A stretch of 64,000 nucleotides of DNA from Zingiber officinale (GCF_018446385.1 NC_055990.1:135110996-135174995); one strand, 5' to 3'; positions 1-12,325 are shown, counted from the first letter of the stretch. Notes: generated by a model not told the origin, from the sequence alone. Numbers and translations: made by a program.

Positions 1-2812
1 TCATCTGCAAGCAGTCAGGGCATTGGAAGGCAGACTGTCCTCGTAGGAATCAAAACAACAAAGGTATATCTCATGCTCTAATTGTCGAAACATGTTTAGC
101 GGTGTTATCTACCAGCACATGGTGTGTAGATACGGGAGCCACTGATCATGTCTGCAATTCCTTGCAGGGGTTCCAGGAAACCCGACGACTAACTGAAGGA
201 GAGATTACCGTCTATATATGGGCAATGCTACTAAGGTGGCGGCTGTTGCAGTTGGAGACGTCTACTTATCTTTTAATAGAAATAGAAATTTGGTTTTAAG
301 AAATTGTCTTTATGTACCCAGTTTTAGAAAAAATTTAATTTCAGTTTCTAAACTATTTTTGGATGGATATTCAGTTTCCTTTAGTAACGATGTAGTTATT
401 AAGAGAAATAAAGTGATTATCTGTTCTGGTGCATTGGTTGGCAATTTATATACTTTAAATCCAATTTCTCCCACAAAGCAAAATATGAAAATTAATAACA
501 CATCTTCTAACTCAAATAAGAGAAAAGAACCTTCGGAAATGAACCAAGCATATCTTTGGCATCTAAGGCTTGGTCATATTAACGTAAGTAGGATTCATAG
601 GCTTATAGCCGATGGACTTTTGGGTTCATTAGAGTTAGAAAGTTTTCCAACTTGTGAATCTTGCTTGGAAGGTAAAATAACCAAGAGGTCTTTTAAGGCC
701 AAGGGGTATAGAGCCAAAGAAGTGTTAGAATTGGTTCATTCTGATTTGTGTGGTCCTATGTCTATCTAGGCGAGAGGTGGTTTTGAATATTTTGTCTCTT
801 TTATAGACGATTATTCAAGATACGGATACATTTACCTAATGCGCCGCAAGTCCGAGTGCTTTGATAAGTTCAAAGAGTACAAGGCTGATGTGGATAAACG
901 ACTTGGTAAAAGTATCAAGACACTACGGTCTGATCGTGGTGGCGAATACCTCTTAGGAGAGTTTAGGAATTACTTATCAGAGGCCGGGATTCAATCCCAA
1001 CTGTCCGCACCTAGTACACCCCAACAGAATGGTGTGACAGAACGAAGTAATAGGACTCTTATGGAGATGGTTAGATCGATGATGAGTTATTCAGAATTAC
1101 CAAATTCATTTTGGGGATACGCTCTGGAAACGGCAGTGTACATTCTGAACTTAGTACCTTCTAAATCAGTTTCTTCTACTCCCACAGAATTGTGGAATGG
1201 GCGAAAGCCTAGTCTAAGACATATTCGGATTTGAGGTAGTCCAGCACATGTGCTGAAACCAGATGCTGATAAGTTAGAATCTCGTACAGAAGTTCGCGTG
1301 TTTGTGGGGTATCCTAGAGGAACGAAAGGTGGTTTATTTTATAGTCCTAAAGACCAGAAGGTCATTGTTAGCACCAATACCCAGTTTTTAGAAGAAGACT
1401 ATATAATGGATCACAAGCCCAGTAGCAAAGTTGTTCTAGAAGAAATTAGAGAGGACACGTCTACTTTAGTACCAACAGTACAAGATGAAGTACCACAAGA
1501 GACTGCAACACGTGCCACACATGATACACAACCACAGATGGTGCCTCGTCGCAGTAGGAGAGTGGTGAGGGAACCTGAGAGATTCATGTTTTTGGGAGAG
1601 TCTTCGGACTTGATCCCGGGTAAACATGAACCTGATCCCCGTACATATGACGAACCACTCCAAGATATAGATACAGTATCTTGGCAAAAAGCAATGAATT
1701 CTAAAATAGAGTCTATGTACTCTAATAAGGTCTGGGAGCTTGTAGAACCACCCGATGGTGTAAAAGCCGTTGGATGCAAGTGGATCTACAAAAGGAAAAG
1801 AGGGACAGATGGGAAGGTAGAAACCTTCAAAGCTAGGCTTGTTGCGAAAGGGTACACTCAGAAAGAGGGAATCGATTATGAGAAGACCTTTTCATCGGTA
1901 GCCATGTTTAAGTCTATCCGGATACTCTTATCCATTGCTGCTCATATGGATTATGAGATTTTGCAAATGGATGTCAAGACAGCTTTCCTTAATGGAAGTC
2001 TTGAAGAGAACATCCATATGAAGCAACCAGAAGGGTTCATTGAAATAGACAAAGAGCATCTAGTATACAAGCTCAATTAGTCCATTTATGGACTAAAGCA
2101 AGCTTCAAGGTCTTGGAACATCCGGTTTAATGAAGTAATCCAGTCATATGGATTTATTCAGTGTCCGGATGAGTCTTGTGTATACAAGAAGTGTAACGGA
2201 AACGTGGTGGTATTTCTTGTACTATACGTAGATGATATTTTATTAATTGGCAACAATGTCAAGGTATTATCGGACGTAAGGGTATAGTTGTCCAAACAAT
2301 TTGGTATGAAAGACTTAGGAGATTGTGCACACATTCTTGGGATCAAAGTTATAAGGGATCGCAAGAAAAGAATGTTGTGTCTGTCCCAAGCTTCATATAT
2401 AGATACAATCCTTGCTCGTTTTAGCATGCAGGATTCCAAGAAAGGTTTCTTACCTTTTAGGCATGGAATCGCTCTATCTAAAGAGATGTCTCCGAAGACA
2501 TCAAAGGAGATAGAGGACATGAAAGCAGTTCCTTATGCTTCGGCTGTAGGAAGCCTAATGTATGTAATGCTATGTACGAGACCTAATATCTGTTTTGTCG
2601 TGGGCATGGTTAGCAAATATCAGAGTAACCGTTGACAAGGACATTGGACTACGGTAAAGCATATATTAAAGTACCTGAGATGGACTAGAGATTATATGCT
2701 AGTTTACCAAGCAGACGATTTGCTCCCTGTGGGTTACACGGATTCAGATTTCCAATCAGATAGGGACAACAGTAAGTCTACATCAGGCTATGTGTTTACT
2801 TTAGGAGGTGGA
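1..2812 (+). pseudogene. Element A gag-pol, first part (gag end, PR, INT, RT, start of RH), broken
   Basis: Reading plus strand: the gag zinc knuckle, then protease around WCVDTGATDHV (about 120-155), the gag-pre-integrase HLRLGHINVSRI (about 560-600), integrase with SDRGGEY and [11 protein letters not shown] (about 930-1040), reverse transcriptase with QMDVKTAFLNGS (about 1965-2000) and YVDDILL (about 2225-2250), and the start of RNase H (GYTDSDF, about 2735). The frame is lost near 217 and is hit by stops at 767-769, 1232-1234 (a Trp codon of the family), 2078-2080, about 2285 and about 2633. It cannot make a functional polyprotein. The coding part stops at 2812, where TR-GAG1 is inserted, and resumes at 9929. 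Confidence 0.88.
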
Positions 2813-3297
2813 TGTTAGGACCAAAAGTAGCTAAAGGGGGGGGGGGTGAATAGCTCGTCGCGTTCGCTCGGTGCTCGGCGTTGCTTGTTCCTTCAAAGAT
2901 GTGCAGCGGAAAATACAGAAACAAACACACAACGCTAACACGGTTGGTTTTACTTGGTATCCACCTCACAAGAGGTGACTAATCCAAGGATCCACACCAA
3001 CACACACACCCTCCACTAAATAAAACTCTCCTTTATGGTAACTACCAAGGGCGGAGAAGCCCTACAAGACTCAATACAAGAAGAGAGGGAAAGGATACAA
3101 GAAATACAAGCTTACAAGCTTACAATGAGTACAAAACCCTAACCCTAGCTTCTCTTCTTGGCTTTGATCCGCCTCTTGACTTGGAGAGCTTCCAAGATCC
3201 TTCAAGGACTGAGCGTTGTGGAGGAGTTGGCGAGAGCTCTGAGTGAATCGGGAAGTGCTGAAGAAGACGCTCGCACGGCTTTATCAGCGCCAGCGGT

Positions 3298-3522
3298 CGG
3301 ATCCCGATCGATTCGAATGTTCCCAATCGATCGGGAGGCTGGATCGATCCACGGATCGATCCGACCTGCGATAAGCGCTGGATCGATCCACGGATCGATC
3401 GGGGTCCAATCGATCCATCGATCGATTGGGACCTGATCGATCCACGGATCGATCCGTGGATCAATGGCCGGATCGATCCATCGATCGATCCAGCCTGGAT
3501 CGATCCATCGATCGATCCGGCG
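3298..3522. repeat. Array of GATCGATC palindromes in LTR of TR-GAG1
   Basis: Units such as ggatcgatccacggatcgat recur about every 20-45 bp. Each half is palindromic and successive units face each other, so long stems can form. The same array sits at the corresponding place of the other LTR (8998-9242). The reading frames through it give repetitive DRSIDRSI- and IDPWIDP-type peptides and are not genes. Confidence 0.9.
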
Positions 3523-3774
3523 ACGATTTTGTCCAAAACCAAGTCCCAAACCTCCCAAACCAACATCCGGTCAACCTTGACTGTTGGTATGTCATGCCTA
3601 GCATCTAGTCACCCTTGACCTGCTAGGACTTTACCAAGTGTCGGTCAATCCCTTTGACCCACTTGGACTTTTCTCTGCCAAGTATCCGGTCAATCCTTTG
3701 ACCTACTTGGACTTTTCTTTCATGCCAAGTATCGATCAATCCTTTGACCTACTTGGACTTCCCCACAGGATGTC

Positions 3775-4075
3775 CGATCATCCTTGATCCATCTGGATTT
3801 TCCTGGCCTGGCTTCACTCACCTGGGCTTTCACCTAGCTTCACTCACTAGGGTTTTCCATCGCCTAGCTTCACCACTAGGACTTTCACGGCTTCACTCAC
3901 CAGATTTCCATCCGCCTAGCTTCACTCACTAGGACTTTCACCTAGCTCACTCACTTTCCATCTGCCAGCTTCACTCACTAGGACTTCCTTGCCTGGCTTC
4001 ACTCACGGGACTTTTCTTACCTGGCTTCACTCACGGGACTTTCTCCTGCCTGGCTTCCCCAGGACTTTCATTTTG
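3775..4075. repeat. Minisatellite in TR-GAG1 LTR
   Basis: About nine degenerate copies of a unit near 30 bp, built on gcctggcttcactcaccagg followed by actttc. The same unit appears in the second LTR (9525-9765) and in both LTRs of TR-GAG2, so it pre-dates the split of the two families or has been exchanged between them. Confidence 0.85.
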
Positions 4076-4229
4076 CCTAACATCCTAGTTAGGACTTCTC
4101 AAGTATCCAATCAACCTTGATCTACTTGACTCTTCTTCAATCAATATCTTATTGTCAAACATCTAAACCCAAACCAAGACTCGGCTTGGTTACCCAGTCA
4201 ACCTTGACCTGAGGGATATTGCACCAACA

Positions 4230-4247
4230 ATCTCCCCCTTTTTGATG
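4230..4247 (-). other. Polypurine tract of TR-GAG1
   Basis: On the minus strand the sequence is CATCAAAAAGGGGGAGAT, directly followed by the LTR start TGTTGGTGC. The same string precedes the 3' LTRs of TR-GAG2 and of element C. Confidence 0.85.
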
Positions 4248-6790
4248 TTTGACAATACCACAATAACACTTACAATCCCATATGTAAGTTAGGCTAATCC
4301 CATAGCCTCCTTCTTCATGCCACTAGGTAATGAAAGCATAAATTAAGCTCTTCATTCTCCCCCTAAGAGGGCAAACTCCCTCTAGGTAATGAAAGCCTAA
4401 CTTACTCCCTTTCATGAGTCCTTTCATTCTCCCCCTATGACCTTCCCATAGGTAATGAAGGACTAAGCTTAACCATACATTCTCCCCCTATTGGCACACA
4501 TCAACCCATCGTTGGACACACATCAACCTATGCTCCAATTCTAGGCACACTTCAACAAATCCATTTGTTGAAGACTCTCCCCCTGAAGAGTTGCTCATCG
4601 TTGTTCACAACATCACTCGTTGTGATCAACACGATAATGAAGGTCTCATACCCTTCATTTATCCTTAACTTCTCCCTCAATGTAGACAACTACCCAACCT
4701 TGAGCATTATCTACCACTTGAGTGTCCACTTGAAATAATGAGGATATCCACTCCCCATTTCTTCCCATTTCAAGTTTAAATGCTCAACCTTGAGCAAGTT
4801 CACAACAGAAGGTTAACCACCTTCCAAGGTTCATGAAAAATAATTTTCATGTCTTTAAAGAGTCCCTCCCCCTAAAGACATGGTGGTAACTTCTGCCAAC
4901 AATGACTTGGAATCCCTAAAACATTAGGAAACCCAAATTTAGAAGTTTTGAGGTTCAAATATTCAAAATTTGAAACAACCTCAACCTAAACTTCTACTTA
5001 GTCTTCGTTAACCAATCCATCCTTGTTTTCAACATGAAAACACCCTTTGTATGTATACAAATGTATTTAAGGGGTTTGGAATGGTTACCTAGACTAAAAT
5101 AGGTTCAAAGATGCTGAAATCAAGCCTTCCCAGCCAAAATCAGCAACTTGGATCGATTGGAGTTGGGTTCCAATCGATTGGACCTTTCTGAATCGATCCA
5201 CTGATCGATTCAGACTCCCTGGATCGATCGGCTGATCGATCCAGCGAGCTTCTGCTCGCGGGAATTGCCGTTTGAATCGATCCATGGATCGATTCAGGAA
5301 CTCCAATCGATCCATGGATCGATCGGAGCTCTGATAGTTGCTGAAATTCCATTTCAGTCAACTTCAGAAACCCCTAGAAAATTCTACAAAAATCCAAAAA
5401 TTATGAAATTTTGTGTAGACATTATTTAGGGCGTTTACTATCACGGAAAAATAGTTTTCTATGAAAATACTTTATATTTTCAAAGATTGACACAAACTTG
5501 AAAACTTGCAAAAACTTTAGTGTTTTTCTTTAAGTTTGTGTCTAACTATTCAATGGTGATTACTATCAAAAGATGGCCTTCACCAAGGTTTTCCAAAAAC
5601 ATTTTAAAAACATTTTCAAAACCAATATCCCATCATGTTCCTTGGGCATAATGCACATGACTTGTACATTAGCTTTCCCAATGATGGGAAGACACATAAC
5701 TATGTGTTTCGATGAATTTAAAACTCAAATGAATGCACTAAATCAACATCTTGAGCTTTGTTCATCATCCTAACATCTCACTTGTATATAATATGCACTA
5801 AAACACATACAAGTCACCTTAGGGGTCTTTGTGAGATGTAGATTTTGGTTTTTGCCCTAATCTAGGGATCATGCATATTTATCTAGGCATTTTAGAAATA
5901 TTAGACATCCACCTAGGATGTCACTTGTCAATAAGTGTCGTTAAATGCCATTTGTCCTTAATTACAAGGAATTAAACTTAATGCATGATTATGTTATGGC
6001 ATACATCAAAAGAAAATAATTTTCAAAAGAAAATATCCTATTGCTACATGATGTATGAATGTCATGACATGGTATTTTTGGATTTTTCTTAATAAAACAT
6101 GAATGTAAAAATAGACATGATGTCATGACATATGATGGGCAAACAATCATGGCAAGATTTAGCATAAATAAAATATACCTAGATTAACTATCTAAGTATC
6201 CTTAAAGTCTTAGCTAAACTTACACCTTAAACCTAGATTGCCCTAAAATGCTACAAGAGAATGCCAAAACCTAAATTGGCATTTCTAATTTCCTTGATTT
6301 AATGTATGCCAATTGAAAATAAACATGTCCTCAAATGTTGGCATATTCCATGTTTCCTCAAGAGTAGCACTTTTAAATTTAAGGCCCGGTTGCCTTAAAT
6401 TGCCTAAGAACATACCAAAATCCCAACTTGATAGTTCTTATGAATTTCCCAATATGTGCCATTTAAGATTAAAATCAATTCTTCCACCATTAGGCACATT
6501 TTACTCTTTCAAGGAGTAATCAAAAGGTCCATTTCATTTTCAAAGGTTAACTAAAACCTTGAAAATGCTCCTTGAGTGTCAATTTCCTCAAAGTTGGGTT
6601 AACTACCCTTCTAATCGGAGTTGACACTCTCTAACCCATCTATGGGGTAGAGAAGATGCTCCTAGGAACCCAACACCTATTGGTGCTCCTTGGATGCTCT
6701 AGGTACTCACTAGGGATAACTTCCCTAGATACCTTCCTAATGACCTTGTTGGGCTTCTTAGAAGCCTTGGTCACATTTTCTAGGTCAACT
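4248..6790 (-). other. TR-GAG1 interior downstream of gag, non-coding
   Basis: This 2.5-kb stretch between the gag stop and the polypurine tract is AT-rich and has no ORF with recognisable content. It holds the palindrome array at 5148-5335 and short reiterations of tctccccct and taatgaaagcctaa motifs (about 4360-4500). In autonomous copia elements this position would be occupied by pol. Confidence 0.8.
5148..5335. repeat. Third GATCGATC palindrome array, inside TR-GAG1
   Basis: Motifs such as aatcgatccatggatcgatt and ggatcgatcggctgatcgat occur about 0.9 kb inside the polypurine-tract end. The motif type is that of the LTR arrays, but this copy lies in the interior, outside the LTR. Confidence 0.88.
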
Positions 6791-8364
6791 CTAGGATAAC
6801 CTCCTTGTGACCTTGTTTGTGACTTTCTTAGACTTCTTAGAAGTCTTAGTCACATTTATTGCAAAAATACTCTTAGGGATGACTTCCCTAGTATTTTTGG
6901 CTTGACCACTAGACCTAGGGTTTGTTCCATAACTATATGGAACTCTATGGTAAGAGGGCACATCCTTCTTAGCCTTTGATTTGTATCCCAAACCTCTATG
7001 GCCATTAGATGACCTTTGTGCTCCTAGACCTAGGTTATGCTCATTTTGCCCTAATAGGATATTTTCCATCCTTTTTAGGGTCTTTTCCATTTTATCAAGT
7101 CTTGACCTCAAGACTTGATTTTCTCTCACTAAGTCCTTAGTATTTGACCCATGAGCATTTTTGTTTCTAGGCTTGTATCTAAAATCCTTAGAGTTTTCGC
7201 CTAGATTTTTACCTACAATCCTAGCCTTAGGTGTAGTAGTTTTAGCATGAAAAGCTATATGTTTTTCTTTAACACTATCATGCTTTCTATTTTCATGATA
7301 AATAGCATTAAAATGATATAAATTTGAACTATCATGCTTTTTACCATAATGTAAAGGAGTAGGCTCAATAAATGTTATCTTCTTCTTTACCTTAGAGGCT
7401 CCCCCTTGACTAGAGCTTCCTCCATGAGCCTTGACCATCTTCTTCCCCTTGGGGCATTGACTTCGGTAATGCCCTTTTTGTTGACACAAGAAGCACACAA
7501 TGTGCTCCTTGCTCTTCTTTGTCCCGGGGGTGGTCTCCTTGGGCTTCTCCTTGCCCTTTTGTGCCACTTGGCCCTTCTTCTTGGCCAAGTTGGGACACTT
7601 GCTCTTATAGTGCCCATGTTCCCTACACTCAAAACATATTATATGATTTTTATTATTAATTGAAATATTTATACCTTCTTGTATAGAGATGGCACTTGCT
7701 CCTCCATTTGATATTTCTTGAATTTCAGAGGTGGCACCATCTTCTTCTTCTTCACTTGACCCGGATGTAGAAGCTTCTCCTTCTTCTTGATCCGGTGTCA
7801 CCAAGGATTGCTCCCCCTCAATCCTAGAGGTGGAGGCTTCATCATCTTGAATATGAAACAAGGAGTATGCTCCTCCTTGTTCCCTTCGTTGCATTCCCTT
7901 GAGGATGAAGCATCTTGGATTTCTTCTTCGGAGGTTGAGCATCTATCAACCTCGGAATCCTCCTTTTGGTCTTGCTCCAAAGAGTCACCCTCTTTGGATT
8001 CTTCATGATCTTGTACAGTGGAGGGGATCTCTTCATGAAGCTTGGCCAATTTGCTCCAAAGCTCCTTGGCATCTTCGAATTCTCCAACTCGAGCCAAGAT
8101 GTGGCTAGGCAATAAGTTGACCAGAAGCTTGGTCACTTTGTCATTTGCCTCGCCCCTTTGAATTTGCTCTGAGCTCCATCTGCTTTTCTTTAGAAGCTTG
8201 CCCTTGGAGTTCGTTGGAGCTTTGAAGCCTTCCATTAGAGCAAACCATTGCTCTATCTCCATCATAAGAAAGTTTTCGATTCTTGATCTCCAAGAATCGA
8301 AGCTTGCCGATGTGTATGGTGGAGCCACCCTTGTGTCAAATCCAAGTCCATCTTGGAATTGCAT
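6791..8364 (-). pseudogene. TR-GAG1 gag (frameshifted)
   Basis: The ATG at 8364 opens MQFQDGLGFDTRV, followed by the gag N-domain (SRIENFLMMEIEQWF, AKELWSKLAKLHEE). A Glu/Ser-rich linker follows, then two CCHC zinc knuckles, CFECREHGHYKSKC (about 7590-7635) and CFLCQQKGHYRSQC (about 7460-7500), a basic region and a coiled coil (RENQVLRSRLDKMEKTLKRM, about 7060-7125). The frame shifts near 7870 within the acidic linker, so the copy is broken there; both halves are otherwise open. Compared with the gag of element C it lacks the block of about 110 residues that normally follows LHEG (the second half of the UBN2-type domain), as does TR-GAG2. Role: nucleic-acid-binding capsid protein. No protease or polymerase follows. 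Confidence 0.85.
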
Positions 8365-8481
8365 CTTGAAGTTGAGCTTGATAGAATCTTGAACTTGAAG
8401 AATTTGCTCCAACTTCTTCACCCTCTAGCTTTTCTTGATATGTTTGCCCCTTCCGCGGTGATTCCGGTGAAGAGCAACCTT

Positions 8482-8493
8482 GCTCTGATACCA
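8482..8493 (-). other. Primer binding site of TR-GAG1
   Basis: On the minus strand the sequence is TGGTATCAGAGC, complementary to the 3' end of plant initiator-Met tRNA. It lies two bases inside the LTR at 8496. Confidence 0.9.
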
Positions 8494-8997
8494 CTTGTTA
8501 GGACCAAAAGTAGCTAGAGGGGGTGAATAGCTCGTCGCGTGCGGTGCTCGGCGTTGCTTGTTCCTTCAAAGATGTGCAGCGGAAAATACAGAAACAAACA
8601 CACAACGCTAACACGGTTGGTTTTACTTGGTATCCACCTCACAAGAGGTGACTAATCCAAGGATCCACACCAACACACACACCCTCCACTAAATAAAACT
8701 CTCCTTTATGGTAACTACCAAGGGCGGAGAAGCCCTACAAGACTCAATACAAGAAGAGAGGGAAAGGATACAAGAAATACAAGCTTACAAGCTTACAATG
8801 AGTACAAAACCCTAACCCTAGCTTCTCTTCTTGGCTTTGATCCGCCTCTTGACTTGGAGAGCTTCCAAGATCCTTCAAGAACTGGCGATCTGAGCTTTGT
8901 GAGCGCTGTAGAGGAGTTGGAGAGAGCTCTGGGGTGAATCAGTGAAAGGATACCGCAGCCATCAAACGCCTGCAGCTATAAACGATGTCAACGGTCG

Positions 8998-9242
8998 GAT
9001 CCCGATCGATTCGAATGTTCCCAATCGATCGGGGAGGCTTTGGATCGATCCACGGATCGATCCAGAGTGCCTTCAACGATCAGAGCTCCGATCGATCCAC
9101 GGATCGATCCAGCGCAGCAGCGTCCCAATCGATCCATCGATCGATTGGGACCTCTGGATCGATCCACGGATCGATCCACGGATCGATCCAGAGGCTCTCG
9201 ATCGCTGGGACAGGTCTGGATCGATCCATTGATCGATCCAAG
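8998..9242. repeat. Array of GATCGATC palindromes in second LTR of TR-GAG1
   Basis: This is the same motif family as at 3298-3522, with a slightly different number and order of units, which shows turnover since insertion. In element orientation (minus) it is immediately upstream of a weak TATA-like site (tttata) near 8975. Confidence 0.9.
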
Positions 9243-9524
9243 ACTTGATTTTTGTCCAAAACCAAGTCCCAAACCTCCCAAACCAACATCCGGTCAACCT
9301 TGACAGGTATGTCATGCCTAGCATCTAGTCACCCTTGACCTGCTAGGACTCCTTACCAAGTGTCCGGTCAATCCCTTTGACCCACTTGGACTTTTCTCCA
9401 AGCATCCGGTCAATCCTTTGACCTACTTGGACTTTTCTTTCATGCCAAGTATCCATCAATCCTTTGACCTACTTGGACTTCCCAAAGACAGATGTCCGAT
9501 CATCCTCGATCCATCTGGATTTTC

Positions 9525-9765
9525 CTTGCCTGGCTTCACTCACTGTGGCTTTCTCCTAGCTTCACTCACTAGGGTTTTCCATCTGCCTAGCTTCACTCAC
9601 TAGGACTTTCACCTGGCTTCACTCACCAGGATTTCCATCTGCCTAGCTTCACTCACTAGGACTTCCTTCTGCCTGGCTTCACTCACCAGGACTTTTCTTC
9701 TGCCTGGCTTCACTCACCAGGACTTTTCTTCTGCCTGGCTTCACTCACCAGGACTTTCATTTTGC
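9525..9765. repeat. Minisatellite in second LTR of TR-GAG1
   Basis: Repeats of the same near-30-bp unit (gcttcactcaccaggac core) as at 3775-4075. Confidence 0.85.
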
Positions 9766-9928
9766 CTAACATCCCAGTTAGGACTTCCCAGTCAAGTATC
9801 CAGTCAACCTTGACCTACTTGACTCTTCTTCAATCAATATCTTATTGTCAAACATCTAAACCCAAACCAAGACTCAGCTTGGTTACCCAGGTCAACCTTA
9901 ACCTGAGGGATATTGCACCAACAGTGGA

Positions 9929-10340
9929 TCCATTGCATGGAGGAGTGTTAAGCAGAAATGCGTTTCGGACTCAACCATGAAAGCTGAGTATGTAGCAGCC
10001 TCTGAGGCGGCTAAAGAAGCAGTATGGCTCAGGAACTTTCTAATGGACTTAGATGTGATTCCTGGATTGCCTAAAATCATCACAATTTATTGTGATAATA
10101 GCGGTGCAGTTGCAAACTCGAAGGAACCACGAGCCCATAAGGCAAGTAAACATATAGAGCGCAAGTACCACCTGATACGAGATATCGTGAAGCGAGGAGA
10201 AGTTGTCTCGCCAAGATTGCATCAGCAGATAACCTGACAGATCCTTTCACTAAGGTTCTTCCGGCAAAAGCTTTCGATCGACATGTGGAGGGAATGAGAA
10301 TCAGATGTATGGCAGAAGATATGACAGCTTAGTCATTAGT
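9929..10340 (+). pseudogene. Element A RNase H, second part
   Basis: This continues the RNase H frame cut at 2812: after the duplicated target gtgga the reading is SIAWRSVKQKCVSDSTMK and then AEYVAASEAAKEAVWLRN, with the usual copia DNSGAV and HIERKYHLIRD motifs. A frameshift near 10215 interrupts the last motif block, but the other frame still shows the family's terminal ADNLTDPFTK-type block. The domain ends just before the polypurine tract at 10341. Confidence 0.88.
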
Positions 10341-10353
10341 ATAAGTGGGAGAT
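10341..10353 (+). other. Polypurine tract of element A
   Basis: The purine-rich stretch ataagtgggagat lies directly before the LTR start TGTTAGAGTG. This is the expected plus-strand primer position of an LTR retrotransposon. Confidence 0.75.
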
Positions 10354-11274
10354 TGTTAGAGTGTATACTGAAAGCCTAAGCTTTTGTAAACATTTATTTT
10401 GAATAAAGAATCACATTTGGTCAAATTGTCTACATTTGTTTGTAGTTGTTCAATTAATTTATATTGTAGATAACATAGTATTTGGTGTCACATACAGAAG
10501 ATGACGTTATCAGTACCTTATAAATTATAAACAGTAGCTCACGACCAAAATGGAAAGGAACAAACCATTGGAAGGTCGTAGTGTAATTAAGAATTAGTTT
10601 ATCCTAACTATATAATTACACTAGTACACTTAGAGTGTATTAAGTAGGACCATTAGAGGTCGTTTCTTTTATACTGACTTTATAAAGGAACAAAGACCTC
10701 AGTTATTATGGAAGTGTGTGCTCTTAATCCTAATATAATAACAAGCACATATATTTGATATTTATTTCTTTAATTTATCAATGGGTGAGATTTAGTTCTA
10801 TAAATCAATAAGCCCGATAAGTTGAGAAATGATATCACTTATAGTGTGTGTTGTTGATTATAGAAGGAAACTGTGTCCTAGTGATCTAGGTTGATAATGT
10901 CCCCAAGAAGAGCTCATAAGGATTGTCATGTTAAACCCTGCAGGTGGACTCAGTCCGACATGACGATAAGGTTGAGTGGTACTATTCTTGGATTAAGATA
11001 TTAATTAAATGAGTTGTTAGTAACTCGCTTAATTAGTGGACATTCGACATCTTAAACACAGGGAGACTAACACACTCATAATAAGAAGGAGCCCAAAAAT
11101 GTAATTTAGGATTGGTGCGGTAGTCCAATAATAGTTCTCTAGTGGAATGAATTATTATTGATAAAATTAAGTTTTGTATTCGGGGTGAACACGGGATACT
11201 TAATTTTATCGGGAGACCAAAACCAATTCCTCCTCTCGGTCCCTATCGTAGCCTCTTATTTATAGAGTACTATA
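10354..11274 (+). repeat. Element A 3' LTR, left segment
   Basis: It begins TGTTAGAGTGTATACTG and is closely similar over its length to the start of the solo LTR at 31882. It is cut at 11274 by insertion of TR-GAG2 and continues at 18085. The last five bases (ctata, 11270-11274) are the left copy of the target duplication. No ORF of note. Confidence 0.88.
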
Positions 11275-11832
11275 TGTTAGGATCGACGGTCGCGGCTAGA
11301 GAGGGGGGTGTGAATAGCCGACCCCAAATTGCTCGTTTCTTCCTACGATTAGGGTTAGCACAGCGGAAATAACTAAATAGAAATGTAAAAAGGAAAGATC
11401 AAACCTCAAACTCGAACTCGACGATGTAACGAGGTTCGGAGATGAAACTCTTACTCCTCGGCGTGTCCGTGAGGTGGACGAAGCCTATCAATCCGTCGGT
11501 GGATGAGTCCCCGGAAAATCGGCTAATAAGAACTCCTTCTGGGTGGAGAAACCTCGCCACAATAGCTTGCAACAGCAATATGGAAATACAAAGAAGAGCA
11601 AGAACAAAATACATAATGAATGTACAAATACTCGCTTGCCTTCTCGTCAACTGAAGTCCCGGATGAAGCACCAACTTCACGGACGAATGCCAACAAGAAA
11701 CTCAGTCGAAGAAGCTCACACTAAGCTTCGGAGCTCAGCAAAGCTCAAGAGCACAGCTTTCAGAAGAACAACAGCTCAGTTCAGAGGAGGAAGAAGAAGG
11801 AAGAAGTCCTGCTGTAGAAGCCCTTGATCTCC

Positions 11833-11840
11833 TTTTATAA
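11833..11840 (-). promoter_or_regulatory. TATA box of TR-GAG2 LTR
   Basis: On the minus strand the sequence reads ttataaaagg, close to the plant TATA consensus. The second LTR carries the same box at about 16937. It lies between the palindrome array and the leader, as expected at a U3/R border. Confidence 0.6.
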
Positions 11841-11937
11841 CCTCTGATATCCTGAGCCAACCTGCGAACCTGCAAGGCAAAAAGGCCAGAGCACAGAAGC
11901 CCGAAATAGCCTAGCCGTTGAGTCACAACGGCTAGGC

Positions 11938-12150
11938 CTGGACCGATCAGCGATCCCTTCCTGTTCTCCCGAACTTCATGCCGTCGATCGTTGTTTCCTG
12001 ATCGGTCCCTAGACCGATCAGATTACACTCAGTTGGCTACTATCGGTCTTCAGTCCGATCAGATAACACACTGAAGCTCACTGTGTGGTTACTGATCGGT
12101 CTGCAGACCGATCAGCCGTATCACTGGATCGGTCACCAGACCGATCCAGG
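11938..12150. repeat. Array of GATCGGTC/GACCGATC palindromes in TR-GAG2 LTR
   Basis: Units such as ctgatcggtctgcagaccga and cggtccctagaccgatca recur. Each is an inverted repeat with a 4-6-base loop. The array lies about 100 bp upstream, in element orientation, of the TATA box at 11833-11840. Confidence 0.88.
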
Positions 12151-12183
12151 TTTAGAGCTCCAGCCCTAAACTCTAAATAGTCC

Positions 12184-12325
12184 TGAGAACGAGCTACCGA
12201 GCCCTCTCTTGACCTAGTCCGGAGAACGAGCTACCGAGCCCTCTTCGACTTCGTCCGGTCCAGAGAACGAGCTACCGAGCCCTCTCTGACCACAGTCCGG
12301 AGAACGAGCTACCGAGCCCTCTCCG
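12184..12325. repeat. Four-fold tandem repeat in TR-GAG2 LTR
   Basis: Four copies of gagaacgagctaccgagccc spaced 35-45 bp apart. The second LTR has the same four at about 17308-17450. Confidence 0.85.

Larger units (their letters stand above)
2813..4229 (-). repeat. TR-GAG1 LTR (3' LTR in element orientation)
   Basis: 1417 bp, beginning TGTTAGGACCAAAAG and ending GCACCAACA on the plus strand. It differs from the other copy by a longer G run (about 2838-2848) and small indels. It carries an array of GATCGATC palindromes (about 3298-3522) and a field of about 30-bp repeats with the core gcttcactca (about 3775-4070). Confidence 0.92.
2813..9923 (-). mobile_element. TR-GAG1: gag-only, pol-less LTR retrotransposon
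   Basis: Two LTRs (2813-4229 and 8496-9923) have TG...CA ends on the plus reading TGTTAGGACC...CACCAACA and are flanked by a perfect 5-bp duplication gtgga (2808-2812 and 9924-9928). The element lies on the minus strand: a primer site TGGTATCAGAGC (minus) is at 8482-8493 and a polypurine tract adjoins the other LTR at 4230-4247. The interior encodes a gag with two zinc knuckles and nothing recognisable as PR, INT, RT or RH in any frame. This is the structure called TR-GAG in plants. It must depend on pol supplied in trans. The host is element A RNase H. Confidence 0.92.
8496..9923 (-). repeat. TR-GAG1 LTR (5' LTR in element orientation)
   Basis: 1428 bp with the same ends and the same internal order as the copy at 2813: U5-like terminus with tattcaccccctctagc on the minus strand, GATCGATC palindrome array (about 8998-9242), then the gcttcactca repeats (about 9525-9765). 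It abuts the primer site at 8482-8493 through two bases, as expected for the 5' LTR. Confidence 0.92.

Noticed and set aside
3120..3608. Overlapping ORFs on both strands in the LTR of TR-GAG1 (peptides rich in DRSIDRS, IDPWIDP), also at 5094-5361 and 8942-9324
   Set aside because: They arise from the 8-base GATCGATC repeat, which lacks stops in most frames. No initiation context or domain, and the peptides are purely repetitive.
11399..11680. Small ORF repeated in both LTRs of TR-GAG2 (MKLVLHPGL..., also at 16502-16789) with a hydrophobic stretch
   Set aside because: It is duplicated only because it lies in the LTR. It matches no known protein and the region is leader/U5. A short LTR-encoded peptide cannot be excluded, but there is no positive evidence.
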